From: Parietaria judaica
Lineage: Eukaryota; Streptophyta; Magnoliopsida; Rosales; Urticaceae
Length of the DNA: 64,000 nt
NCBI GenBank assembly: GCA_954871525.1
Contig: OX940862.1
Span: 46,989,732-47,053,731 of the forward strand
Direction: 5' to 3'
Shown in pieces: positions 21,751 to 32,885 of this stretch. Within the stretch, counting starts at the first letter, position 1. Each line of letters begins with the position of its first letter. A program made the translations under genes and the position numbers. The notes beneath the pieces were generated by a model, which had not been told where the DNA came from, ran no database searches, and was given only the letters and a program-made list of their open reading frames with translations.

Positions 21751-21768
21751 TGGCGCCGTTGCCGGGGA
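21751..21768 (+). promoter_or_regulatory. Athila-d primer-binding site (tRNA-Asp type)
   Basis: TGGCGCCGTTGCCGGGGA, five bases after the LTR, matches the tRNA-Asp-complementary site typical of Athila elements. Confidence 0.9.
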
Positions 21769-21793
21769 GTTTTTCTAATATTCTTTGCAGTTG

Positions 21794-24339
21794 ATGGTTA
21801 GCACTAGATCTTCAAGCCAGAACGAGTTGCGGAATAATCAAGAAGCTGAGAGCCGATTACAGCAACCAAGCGGAGATAGTCAAAGAGTCGATCAAGCTAC
21901 CGAGCGACAAAGTCACGAAGCTCAAGAGACAATGGCCGATAATCGAACTTTGAGAGAGCTTGCTGCTCCAACATCAAGCCAACAACCCTTATGAATTACG
22001 TTCCCTGCCTTAGATGCTTCCACTACATTTGAATTAAAATCTGGACTAATACATTTACTCCCTACTTTTCATGGTCTTGCAGGTGACGATCCGCACAAAC
22101 ACTTAAAGGAATTACATGTTGTTTGCACCAGCATGAAACCACCTGGAATATTCGAGGAGCAAATTATGCTACGAGCTTTCCCATTTTCTTTGAAAGATAT
22201 GGCGAAAGATTGGCTTTACTACTTGCCTTCAGGAACCGTCACCACATGGAGCGAGATGAGAAGGTTATTCCTTGAGAAATATTTTCCTGCTGCCAGAGCC
22301 GCAAACATGAGAAAAGAAATATGCGGGATCCGTCAGCTCAACAACGAGTCGTTGCACGAGTATTGGGAGCGATTCAAGAAATTGTGCGCAAGCTGCCCCC
22401 ATCATCAAATCAGTGAACCGTTGCTCATTCAATATTTTTACGAAGGACTTTTGTTTGCTGATCGGAGCATGATTGACGCTGCCAGTGGAGGAGTTTTAGT
22501 GGATAAAACCCCAGAAGACGCTAGGAAACTCATTGCCAACAGCGCTGCAAATTCACAGCAGTTCGGAAATCGAGTTGACCATCCGGTCAAACAAGCGAAT
22601 GAGGTAAATGTTTCTTCGTTAGAACAACAAATTACTGGATTAACCGCACTTGTTCGACAAATGGCTGTAGGAAATTTGCAGGCAGTAAAGGCATGCGGAG
22701 TATGCTTAAACGAAGGACATCCAACTGACCAGTGCCCCACAATTCAAGGATCAGCAGAGCAAGCAAATGCGGTCGGTAATTTTCCGAACCAACAGAGACG
22801 ATACGATCCATACTCCAACACATACAATCCTGGTTGGAGAGATCATCCGAACTTCAGCTATGGGAACACCCAAGTGTTGAGTCGACCAAATGGACAAGAT
22901 CATCACCAACCGTCAAGCTCCAACAGGTCATTAGAAGATATCGTTAAGTCTTTAGCTTCTAATACTTTGCAATTTCAGCAGGAAACAAAGGCTAGCATTC
23001 AAAATCTGGAAGGTCAAATGAGTCAAATGGCATCTGCGATAACTCGATTGGAAGCAAAAATTCAGAGAAACTACCGTCTCAAACGGTCGTGAACCCAAAG
23101 GAATTTGTGAATGCTAATCATCTGAGAAGTGGAAAGAAGATTCTGACGGTCGAAGAGGAAACAAGAACACCGCCAGTTGAGAACGAGGATACGAGCAAGG
23201 AGGAGGACAAAATCTCTGAGAAGCCACCTCCACCGATCTACGAACCGGTAGCCCCTTTCCCTGAAGCTTTAAACGAATCGAGAAAATTTGAAAATAATGC
23301 AGAACTTTTTGAAACTTTTCGTAAATGTGAGGTAAATATTCCATTACTCGATGCTATTAAACAAGTACCTCGTTATGCTAAATTTTTAAAAGAGTTGTGT
23401 ACAGTGAAAAGAAAGCAAAAATTGAAGGGAATGGCTAAATTAAAGGTGAGCCAAAATGTTTCAGCAATCTTGCAGAATAGTTTGCCAAAAAAATGCAAGG
23501 ATCCAGGTATATTTACGATACCGTGCACAATCGGTAATTGTAAAATTGAGAAAGCGATGGCCGATTTAGGTGCTTCAATTAATGTCATGCCATTTTCACT
23601 TTTTGAATCGTTAAAAATTGGAACTTTGATGAAAAGCGATGTGGTAATCCAACTAGCGGATCTTTCCAACACGTATCCGAAAGGCAAAGTTGAAGATGTT
23701 CTTGTGCAGGTACATGGGCTTATCTTTCCCGCTGATTTTTATGTGCTTGATATGGAGAACGATGATAATAATTCACGTGTGCTTCTTGGGAGGCCATTCT
23801 TGAAAACGGCAAAAACAAAAATAGATGTCGACACGGGTACTTTAACAATGGAATCAAACGGTGAAGTAGTTAAATTTGATATTTACGGTGACATGATTTC
23901 AAAGCTTGATAATCAAATTTATGCTACTTATGCTATTGATGTTTTACCGCATGATGTTGAGTTGAGCAGGGATGATAAGTTAGAGGTTTCGACGCGAGAA
24001 CCTCCTGAAGACGAAATTGACTCACATGTCATTGAGAATACACAGATTAACAAAGAAGACACGAAGATGGTGCATGAAGAAATAAAAATGGCGAAAAAGT
24101 TTGAAATTGAGCAAGAAGTCTTGCTATATCATTCTAAACGCAGATTTTTGCTAGGTAAGTCACGTTCTCAATGGTTAGGACCCTTTGTGATTACTAACGT
24201 ATTTGGTAATGGTGCAGTAGAGATTCAAAGTCTCACGACCTTAAAGAAATTCAAAGTGAATGAGCATAGGCTCAAACCATCTGAGAACGGATTCAAAAAC
24301 GGAGTGGAAGGCACAATTGCGGACGATAAAATAAAGTGA
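21794..24339 (+). pseudogene. gag: Athila-d gag-protease fused to integrase C-terminus
   Basis: The frame starts MVSTRSSSQ at 21,794. A TGA at 21,992-21,994 interrupts it. The gag core follows, with HLLPTFHGLAGDDPHKHL and then MARDW-like and EYWERFKKLC segments (to ~22,560), and a CGVCLNEGHPTDQCP zinc knuckle near 22,695-22,740. A one-base shift near 23,070 moves the frame; afterwards KLPSQTVVNPKEF and HLRSGKK are typical Athila. Protease follows, with DLGASINVMP as its active site (~23,560-23,590) and LLGRPFLKT (~23,785). At about 24,030-24,060 the frame passes straight into the integrase C-terminal region (QEVLLYHSKRRF, LGPFVITNVF, EHRLKPSE), ending TGA at 24,339. The join is in frame. The stop and shift make it non-coding now. 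Confidence 0.88.
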
Positions 24340-25600
24340 GGCCACTCCAACATTGCGTCGGGCTAACGACACTAAACAAATGCGCTTCTTGGGAGGCAAC
24401 CCAAAAGAGTTTGTTCTTTCTTTCATCGTTCTTTTCAATTTCATTTAAGTTTATTTTTTATTATTTCTTTCATATTTCTTTACATTGAGGGCAATGTCTA
24501 GTTTTAAGTGTGGGGGAAGGGTTATCTTTAACAAATTTCTCCATGCTTATTCACTTTGTTCCTCGTGCACTAGTATTTTTATTATTATTTCAATTTCTTT
24601 CTTAAAAAAAAAACAGATTTTTGCCTCTTGAAATTGATGTTCACAAGTTTTTCGTCGAGATTACCATGAAAACGAGGCTGACCACAATTTGTTGCATTGA
24701 TTGTTATTTTGGGACCAATGAGTAGCATTTTTCTCGCAGTGACTTATGATTAGATTGAGTAAACAAAAGCCGTGAGTTTCTTATAAGCCTTTGATTGACA
24801 CATTTATATCAATCATTACTTTCCCATGAGTGATTCATCCATAGACTTAATCTTCTATAACTTGCATTGATTCTCTTCGAGATTACAAAGGCATTGCTCT
24901 CATAGTCTCTCTATTCCACTAGTGCGATAGTTTACCCATGTTATTATTTGTTCTAAGTCAAAAAAAAAAAAAGTTTCCAATTAAGAAGATCTAGTGGAGT
25001 GAGTTTATTCATTGTTTGCATTCGCCTATTATGAAGTGCTAAAAAAAAACAAAAAAAACAAAACAAAACAAAAGAAAAAAAAAAACAAAAACAAAAAAAA
25101 AACAAAAGAAAAGAAAAGAAAAGAAAAAAAGCACAAAAGGTATTTCATTTGCACTCTCCACTAGTTATAGTATTTTAGCCATCTTTATTGTACATTTTCC
25201 CTTATCATCATTAGTAGTAGTAGTTTTATTATTTATCGAAAACTAGTGGAAGAAAGAGACTTAAGGGTAGATGATCACCGTGAAGGAGAATGAGAAGATA
25301 TGCAAGCCTATGGTAAGATGTTTCTATGAGATTGAAAATGAGCGATACACTACCCTTATCAAACACTTGAGTGAAGTGAGGTTATCCACGAGGTTTTACT
25401 TAATACGAAGTCCTTTGATCATTTACAATGATATCTCTACTTAGAGGTCACTTTTTGACGAAATATGCTATCATATTGTATCCGAGTTTCTAATTAGTGG
25501 TTTGTCTTGATTGAATTGCTATGATCATCATTTTCTGTTTTAAAAGAAAAAAAACCAATACTTTATTCGAGGACGAACAAAAGCTAAGTGTGGGGGAATT
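24340..25600 (+). other. Athila-d 3-prime untranslated region
   Basis: No gene. GCTTCTTGGGAGGCAACCC near 24,384-24,402 is a common Athila landmark. TAAGTGTGGGGGAA occurs at 24,505-24,518 and again as the purine tract at 25,585-25,598. A low-complexity A/C/G run spans about 25,039-25,130. Confidence 0.75.
25585..25598 (+). promoter_or_regulatory. Athila-d polypurine tract
   Basis: TAAGTGTGGGGGAA ends two bases before the 3-prime LTR. An identical 14-bp copy lies 1080 bp upstream. Confidence 0.8.
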
Positions 25601-27205
25601 TGATAGGGCCTAATTATTCTAATAAATTAAGGATATTTCTTGATATATTACTTTGATTTATTTATTAGAATGGAGCTATTGTGTGGTGTTTATGTGTGCA
25701 GGTGGCGAATGTGAAAATAAATCAACAGCAAGGGCCAGATTGCAAAGGACTGTATTGTAAAAATGGAAAGCATACAATTCCAAGGACCAAAGTTGCAAAA
25801 AGAACGAACTTTGAGACTAGCTCATAATCTCCCACGGGCTGCTTCATTTGCACACTCACCAGCCCCACAAAAAGACGAAAAGCATTTATCAGACTCAAAA
25901 TAGGAGAGAGCGCCAAAGCTCGAAGTCCCTGATGATTGGAAATAACTCGCCGTTGCTGCTCTTCGAAGGTCCGTCATCGCCGCTGATCCCTGAGCTTCGC
26001 CGCTGTTCGCCGGAGATACGCCGTTGTTCGGGGATAGTCCGCCGTTATTGCAGTTCCGCCACCGCCGCTGCTCGTAGGAATTCCGTCGAGGCGGTGCTAT
26101 GCTGCGATAGGCCAGGCTCAGCAAACAAAGCCCAATAAGAAAGAGAAATACGATTTAAGTCACGGTATTCTCATAACAGTTAGAGATTTTTATGGAAACA
26201 TTTATTTTTCTTATTGTGAGAATAAAATCGTGGTTTAGGTCTGTTAGGGTTAGGAGGAGGATATAAATAGCTTGATTATTATCAGAAAAAGGAGAGTCGA
26301 TTTGGGGAGCTGAGAACAGAGTGGAGTATTTTCTTCGTTTGCAGCCATGAATACGATCGGCTAAAGTCTGTAATTGGTTTGAGTTTCTGACATTATGATT
26401 CAATAAATCTGTGAGGCATTATTTTGTTCAATTATCAATCCGTGAATATCGATCTCGTTATCTAGAATTATATTATGTTATCAACGATATCTCTTCTCCG
26501 ATTTATATCAATTTCAATTGTCGGATTACGTTAATTTATCAATTGTTTCATTGTGATCGGTGATTGTGTATTAATCGTTAGCGTGATATTATTATAGATT
26601 TCTTATAAGTACATCGACTGTATTTTTGAAGTTTATATACCGTTAATTAATTGACTCGTCGTACTTGTCTTTTGATTGTTGAACGCACGTTTGGTTAGTT
26701 TGCTACGCGGTTAGTGAAATAGCGAAACAGGTAAAGGAGGTCGGCTGAATTAAATATTACCGCGGTGTTTTATTGTTCAGTTTCATTGAAGTGTTCTAAA
26801 TATTAATGCTGCTTAGATTTTAAATTCAGTTACGTTTGATTGGATTATCTCTGAGTTAGGTTTGATTTAATTGCGTTTCAATTGAATTAAATAATCTTAA
26901 GGAATACGTTAATCGGTAAGATATTCTGTAGGTTGAAGAACAAATTTATGTCGATGATCAGATGAGTTGAATCATTAGTGAAAGTTACTCATGCTAATTG
27001 TTTTTCATATTATTTTCTCACATTTTTCTCTCTTTTTATTTACTTATTCTCTCAAACCAAAAATCCCCCTTTTTACTTCGCTTTTATTATTATTGCAACG
27101 TTATTAGAAAACTCTTCGTGAGATCGACCCGTACTTACACTACTACATAAGTTTTGCAGGTTACGGTTTTTATTAGTAATTTGGGTTGCATACGACAGCA
27201 CACCA
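25601..27205 (+). repeat. Athila-d 3-prime LTR
   Basis: 1605 bp, identical to the 5-prime LTR over the first 1057 bp. All 8 differences fall between positions 21,198 and 21,661 of the 5-prime copy (26,658-27,121 here). The TATA box is at 26,261-26,270. TSD ACTGG follows. Confidence 0.96.
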
Positions 27206-27210
27206 ACTGG

Positions 27211-28000
27211 GTTATCCAGATAGTTTTTAAATTCGACCGGATTCAGTCAACTGTCTTTATAGTATTTTTGAAAAAATTGTTTCGCAAACTTTTTTAACAG
27301 AACTCTACACATTTATATATGATTGAAATGTTGACTTTTTATTGGATCAAAAGACGGCAGTTTCAGTATGCGCGACATAAACTAAGTCATGCTGTTAGAT
27401 TTTTTGGAATAGTAAAGAAATAAAAAAAATATAGGCGATTTGAAGTGATCTGTTATGAGAAATTGTCAGTTCCTGCTTTTGGTGGCTTTAGAAGCGTTCG
27501 CTGGATGAAGGTCCATATCGGCTATCCGTTTTTAGACTAATTCTTTGAGTTGGCCGCCTTGGATCAATTTTTTGATCTTCTCTTTCCGGTTCTAACATTT
27601 GGATGTGAGTTACTGGTTCTCTTGGTAGAACTCACAGTATACTTGTTTCACTTGGCGCCCTTTGACATTGGTGGTGGCTACAAAAGATTGTCTTCATGAA
27701 GACTTAGAATTGTCGCTGGGAGCCTGTTAGCAGAGTGACGTTGGCGTCGTTGCAGTATTGATTTTCAATCCGTGGAAGTGGCAAATATTATCGATGTCTC
27801 TTTCTCTATGGGTTGTCGTCGCCGTGCTCATACTATCTCGGTGCTGGCCATCTCGATTGTCCTTTTCCGGTTGCTGAAGTATTTTTCGACCGTGATGTGC
27901 TGAGCTGCTCAAGCTATCAAATCTGCTATATGGAGGTCGGACTCTTATAATGGATGTCAATCTCATAGACCAGGAATTTCACTCAACACTTAGATTGGGC
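27211..28000 (-). pseudogene. Fragment of a minus-strand gypsy gag
   Basis: On the minus strand, 27,480-27,690 reads QVYCEFYQENQ, a stop, then LTSKC and KIKKLIQGGQLKELV. This fits the Tat-type gag zinc-knuckle segment (YCEFH...GH.T..C then LI..G.L). Upstream, 27,727-27,966 has ICHFHG, a second knuckle-like start. Multiple stops are present. Together with LTR-like pieces at 28,000-28,600 and 18,624-19,330 this is the remnant of one older minus-strand element that Athila-d split. Confidence 0.5.
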
Positions 28001-28600
28001 TCAGATCTTGAATCTTTGATTTTTTGGAGCGAGGAAGATTGTTTTGCGCCTTTGCTCTGAGTTTGCGTGCTCCCATGTCTTCGTCTCGGAAAAATTAAAA
28101 GGAGAAATTCAAATTCTAGAGGAGTACGGATGAGGGGCCTCTGTAAACCACTCTAACGCTCAACATTAGTCAGGTCTTTAAGTCAGAAGTAAGATAAACA
28201 GAAAGACAAAGTTTTATGGCTTAGAGAAGTTCTCTGAGTTAGAACGATTTACTTTTTAATACAAATGAGCTTCTTATATATAGGAGGTTCTAAAGACCTT
28301 TAAGTAATTAAATATTACTTTGCATGCCGTGAACGATGCACTAACATGGTGTTTAGCACGCCGTTACACGACGCAGATTTCACCTCGAGGGCGCATTTTT
28401 ATATCCTGAGGGCTAGCTAATTTCTTTCAATATTTATCTAATAATAAATATTTATATTCTAGTTTTTGGGCTTTTTGGTTTTGATAAATTGGCCTCCAAA
28501 GTATGTTTTTAGCCGGAATTGTAGTTAATCAATTGAAAAAGGATATAGTTTCTTTTTTAATTAATAGTTCTAATTCGAAAACACCCACATCAATAACTAA
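28000..28600 (-). mobile_element. Degraded minus-strand LTR upstream of the gag remnant
   Basis: Minus-strand TATA-like CTATATATAAG is near 28,268-28,282. The stretch 28,100-28,200, with CGCTCAACATTAGTC, resembles 31,748-31,800 near another minus-strand TATA. The region 28,415-28,560 resembles 19,170-19,300. Ends are not defined. Confidence 0.4.
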
Positions 28601-28751
28601 ACTCGAAGTCTTTTCACATGATTCATCTCCTAACAATTTATACATATAAAACATTGATCTTGCTTGTGAATTCATATATATGTTTAACGTATATTAATCC
28701 CTATAATTATATTTATTTTTCAGGGGGAAAATATACATACGTGTAACACAT

Positions 28752-30147
28752 AAGATTGAACCAGAGAGGATATCTGGTTTTTTGAACTATCCGTATCCAA
28801 AAATCCGGATAGCCGAAAATCACTATCCGTATCTGTTGATGTACAGATTCGTCATATTTAATATGACATAAAGTGCTAAAGTTGTAAGTAATTAAATTTA
28901 CAAATGAAGATTAAAGGCTTTAAAGGAAGAAATCGATATCACAAAAGCCAAATTGATAAGCCCAATAGAATTCTCAATCAGATGAAGCCCGACAGATACA
29001 AAGCCACTCGACCAAGAAAGCCCAAAAGCCCAACGCTAACCTTCGTCAACCCAGAAAGAAGAGGGTAGAATCGTCATATGTTCTACCCGGCATCCCGATT
29101 CAAAGCTCACCGGAAGACCAGGAGCACGGAGTCAAGTCTTCAACGGGCATAATTCAAACACGACGAAGAGAACGAAGTCATGGGACACGTGTATCAAGGC
29201 AAGCCATTCAACCCGTTCTGCTGGGAGAGAAGACCCCATGATTCTTGGAAATCCAACAGGAAGAATTGAAGTTTATAAATGTCAAGCTCAAGCTCAGATC
29301 TTAGAAAGATCCCTGAGAGAATACATCAAAAGCTCGCTACCCGGCTTACTTTGAGATTTTGTTGTATTCTGTTCATTTCTTCTCATTCATTCTACAGTTC
29401 TGCACCTGATTTTCTGCTTGTAGCTGTCCGTCTATGTCACTTGTAACAATAAACTAACAGAGGACGTAGTCAACTATCGCCTTGGGACGAACTTCTATAA
29501 AAAAAAATCCCCTCGTCTCATTTATATTGCTTATATATACGTATACATATATTGAGAGTGAATCGAGATCTTGCAACGTGAGAGATCGAATTCCACCAAA
29601 TACACAATCTCAAGAATATCAATACGCTCACAAGTCACACTTGACTGTTTGAGGTGGGAAACCACGTCAACAGTATCCGGATCCAAAAATCCAAAATCTG
29701 GAATCTGGATACCTTTTTTCAAAACCCGGTTTTAGTATCCGAATCTGATTTTCAAATATGGATCTCGATATTATCCGAATATCCGGACTTTTATAGGGAA
29801 CCAATTTTTTTATTTTAAAAAATAAAATAAAACCTATGTTGTCTCAACCACCAAAAAATTGTACATATCTAGTACATATTTTGCCATTGTGTCAACCACC
29901 AAAAAACCCTAGAAATGAAAATGAAAATGAAGTGTATCCTAGAAAAATAAAATTAAAAAATTAAAAACACAGGGTTTTAAATCGGATAGCGAATACTTGA
30001 ATTTGAAAATAACAAAGATTGTATCCAGTTTATAATCTGGATTCAAATATCCGTAGTCAGATTCGAATTTGGATTCGTATTCGGATTTTAAAATCGCATA
30101 CGAATAAGGATATTTATCCGGTGTCCCGGTTTTAGTTACAACCCCAG
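28752..30147. mobile_element. hAT-like non-autonomous DNA element, interrupted by a solo LTR
   Basis: The flanks share TAACACAT (28,744-28,751 and 30,148-30,155; a ninth base, G, also matches), as expected for an 8-bp hAT target duplication. Both ends carry many short words of the TATCCGGAT / ATCCGAAT kind in both orientations, like hAT subterminal repeats. The right end read inwards, GGGGTTGTAAC, weakly matches the left, GATTGAAC. There is no transposase frame. Removing the Tat-a solo LTR leaves about 550 bp. Confidence 0.55.
28834..29672 (+). mobile_element. Solo LTR of the Tat-a family
   Basis: 839 bp, TGTTGATG...GTCAACA, clearly the same family as 4728-5582. TSD GTATC is at 28,829-28,833 and 29,673-29,677. 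It sits inside the hAT-like element. A solo LTR forms when recombination between two LTRs removes the interior. Confidence 0.93.
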
Positions 30148-30155
30148 TAACACAT

Positions 30156-30703
30156 GAATCAAGTAAGAAATAACTTGTTTTTTTTTTGTAATATAGGCAT
30201 AGGAAGCCCAAGAGGTGTCAAAATAAAAATATGGCAATTAAATCGAGTGATGTATTTTTTTTTTCATGCGAGTTGGTCGTTTAATTTTTAGTTTACTTTT
30301 TCAATTTCTTAATTTTCAAAACAATTTAAAAATATAATATTTTATACAATATTTATATCACCGAAATACGGAGTTTACATCAAAACTAATATCCGAAAAA
30401 ATTTGTTTGTTTCCTAAAAACTTTTGGAATATACTGGCACAATTGCTTAAGTATTAGACAATTATACCGGAACTATCCTTACATAATTTTTGCCCACATC
30501 TCCAATTTCAATAAAGGTATTTTTAATGCCTAAAAATTGATTAATTTGAATGCGCCCCAAGTCTTGATTTTTAGCCGGGCCCAACGCCTTCATGAGGTGG
30601 AACCGGACTTGAACCTTGATCCTCGGTCTTGATGGGCCAAAAATCTTCCATGTATGACCTATCTCAGTTCCTATAAAAACAGTACAAAACGTGAACTCTA
30701 GAA
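30156..30703. other. Unassigned AT-rich interval
   Basis: No gene. TTGCCCACATCTCCAA near 30,489-30,504 recurs near 32,494-32,509 with matching flanks (about 45 bp in all), bracketing the LTR-like and GC-rich segments between. 30,540-30,703 reads, on the minus strand, as continuation of the LTR-like piece beyond the hAT-like insert. Confidence 0.4.
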
Positions 30704-30711
30704 GGGGAGGG

Positions 30712-31728
30712 GGAGGTTTCAAGTGGGCCGGGGCGGGCCGGGTCGGCCCACTTGTTAAACGGGGCGGGCTTGACCTGCCCCGCTCAATGTGCGGGGCGGG
30801 GCGGAGCGGGTTTTGGAAGAGCCATCAAGGCCCACCCCGACCCATGAACCCAAACCCACAATGTCAGGGGGCGGGGCGGACTTTTTACGAGTCGGAATTT
30901 GTGGGTTTTTATGGGTTGAATTTAGTGGGCTTTTCACAAACCAAAATGGGTTGGAATTTTCCAGGTTGATATGTAATAGTGATTTACATTTTTTAGTGGA
31001 AAGTATAAATAAAATTCAATACAAATTAAAATTAACATAGAAGATAATGATTAGAGTAATGAACAAAAATACGTTTAATATTTTTGTATTTCCTGGATAT
31101 TCAAATTCTCAATTTAAAAGACTATGTAACATAATGCAAATAAGATTCAATCACATACTTGAAAATTCAAACACATTCTTACAAACTATATATATTATAG
31201 TATACAAAACCTCTAGTTATGAAACAAAAATTTTCAAATCGATTAGCGAATTTTGAAATTGATTAATGAAGTTGAAATTGTTTAATTGAAATATTAAAGA
31301 ACTATATAGAATATATACAATAAATAAAGTTATGAAATGTCAAATATAACGATAATTTTTATATTCTACAATAATAAAATATTTAGAGTAGTTTTTTCAT
31401 ATTTTCATTAATATTAATATCACAACTTAATATTATTTTTTTTATATATAAATATGTGATTTATGTTGGCTTTTAAATGGGCCGAGGCGGTTGGTCACGG
31501 GGTGGGTTTATGTGGGATTCGGAGCAGGGCGGGGCAGGGCGGGCTTTTAGAAGGGGCGGAGCGGGTTTGGGACGGGCCTAGGAAAACATAACCCAGCCTG
31601 ACCCTTTTGATAGGGGCGGGCCTACCCGTGCCTACAAAAAAAAAAAGGCGGGGCGGGGCAAACCCACTTTTTTTACGAGTAGGGGCGGGTGGGCTTGGGC
31701 CAGCCCTACCTAATTGACACCTCTCCGG
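30712..31728. mobile_element. GC-rich-ended hAT-like element (~1 kb)
   Basis: Both ends are dense in GGGCGGG/GCCCGCC words; the middle (30,970-31,450) is AT-rich and empty. The ends read inwards as AGGTTTCAAGTGGGCCGG and AGGTGTCAATTAGG, matching the GGTGTCAA start of plant hAT-type elements. GGGGAGGG occurs at 30,704-30,711 and 31,729-31,736, a possible 8-bp TSD, though low complexity weakens it. Open frames in the G-rich ends are not genes. Confidence 0.6.
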
Positions 31729-31736
31729 GGGGAGGG

Positions 31737-32480
31737 GGGTTCCTCCGACGCTCAACATTAAACATTAGTCGAGTATTTGAGTCATAAATTATGAATAAAC
31801 AAGAAACAAATATTTTTTTGGCTTCGGAAGTGCTTATCGATTGTGGTGGGGGTGTCCTCATATTTATAGAGGGCCGGAACATCAATTTCATGCCTTTGGG
31901 CGCGCCGCGCACCCCGAAGGCATGTTTTTTTTTTTACTTCGGGTCACGCGGCGCACGCCCTGAAGACATGTTTTTTTCTTCGGGGCGTGATGCGCGCCTT
32001 GAAGGCATTTTTTTAAAACGAGTCGATCTGACATTTCCTGAGCGAGCCCAGGTTGACTTTTTTGGTTGTCTTTTGTGATTTGGCACATTGGCTTTTCTGC
32101 TTAACCTTTTAAGTCAACCCATTGACTCTTTGGATTGACTTTTCGAGTCGGACCCGTTGACTTTTTTTTTACTGACTTTTTTGGGTCGAGTCTATTGACC
32201 TTTTCGGGTCGGCACATTGACTTTTTGGTTGGCTTATCCTTGTTGGGTCCGTTGACTTTTTGGCCCGAGCCATTGACTATTTTGGTTGACTTTTCGGGTC
32301 GGGTCGTTGAATTTTTAGTTGTCTTTTTTCAAGATGAGCCCAATCGACTTTTTTAACGTCTTCTGGTTGATTTTCCAAAGCAAGTCAAAGTTGATTTACT
32401 GGGCTTTATTTGTTTTGGGTGATTTTTCTGGTTTGAGCCTTAATTTTTCTAGGCTCTGAAAATTACGCATACAAATATTA
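31737..32480 (-). mobile_element. Minus-strand LTR fragment with repeat-rich U3
   Basis: On the minus strand CTCTATAAATATGAGG (about 31,855-31,870) is a TATA box, and TTGAGCGTCGGAGGAACC (about 31,740-31,758) is a common LTR U5 sequence in plant gypsy elements. Upstream of the TATA are three GC-rich units (31,897-32,012, each with GCGC and CGAAGGCATG-like words) and then a TTGAC-rich array. The hAT-like element at 30,712 lies in its U5. Confidence 0.5.
32053..32290 (+). repeat. Array of nine TTGAC (W-box core) motifs
   Basis: TTGAC occurs at 32,053, 32,122, 32,135, 32,157, 32,195, 32,217, 32,252, 32,273 and 32,286, always followed by C or T and mostly as TTGACTTTT. They sit in loosely repeated units with GGGTCGG or GGACCCG. 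TTGAC[CT] is the binding core of WRKY factors. The array lies 190-430 bp upstream of the minus-strand LTR TATA box. Confidence 0.6.
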
Positions 32481-32556
32481 TCTTACGTAAAGTTTTGCCC
32501 ACATCTCCAACTTCAATATAAGTATTAGTCAAATAAATCAATAAGGTCAGGTATCT

Positions 32557-32608
32557 AGGCCAATATTTTCTAACAAAATACGGTGAAACCATTACTAAAT
32601 ATTGGCCT
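32557..32608. repeat. 12-bp perfect inverted repeat
   Basis: AGGCCAATATTT (32,557-32,568) and AAATATTGGCCT (32,597-32,608), with 28 bases between, could form a hairpin. No flanking duplication is obvious. Confidence 0.7.
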
Positions 32609-32683
32609 TAACCACAGGCGAAATAATGATTTATATTTTGGGGGATTGGTTTAAATTTTTTGTGTAAAAAAGAGGGTGTTAAC

Positions 32684-32885
32684 TTATAATACTTAAAAAT
32701 TTAGTACTAAAAGTGATCAATTTTATTTTGGGGGTTGAAACCCCAATACACCATAAAGTGGTTCCACCTGTGCTTTAGACCATTTTATAATACTTAAAAA
32801 TTTAGTACTAAAAGTGATCAATTTTATTTTGGGGGTTGAAACCCCAATACACCATAAAGTGGTTCCACCTGTGCTTTAGACCATT
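32684..32885. repeat. Perfect 101-bp tandem duplication
   Basis: Units 32,684-32,784 and 32,785-32,885 look identical throughout, so the duplication is recent. Each contains the small palindrome GGGGTTGAAACCCC. It has no coding content. Confidence 0.92.

Larger units (their letters stand above)
20141..27205 (+). mobile_element. Athila-d: young, internally deleted Athila-type Ty3/gypsy element
   Basis: A 7065-bp element with two 1605-bp LTRs, TSD ACTGG at 20,136-20,140 and 27,206-27,210, a tRNA-Asp-type primer site and an Athila-style G-rich purine tract. The only coding part is gag-protease joined directly to the integrase C-terminus. RT, RNase H, the integrase core and any env-like ORF are absent. 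By my base-by-base comparison the LTRs differ at 8 of 1605 sites, so insertion was recent. With no enzymes, mobilisation must have used proteins from another Athila copy. Confidence 0.93.

Noticed and set aside
28834..29672. 5-prime LTR of a second full Tat-a element
   Set aside because: TSD GTATC immediately flanks both ends, so it is a solo LTR.
30691..31758. Gly/Pro-rich ORFs on both strands
   Set aside because: They come from G-rich ends of the hAT-like element.
32053..32290. W-box array as the promoter of a host defence gene
   Set aside because: No coding gene lies nearby. The array is next to an LTR TATA box.
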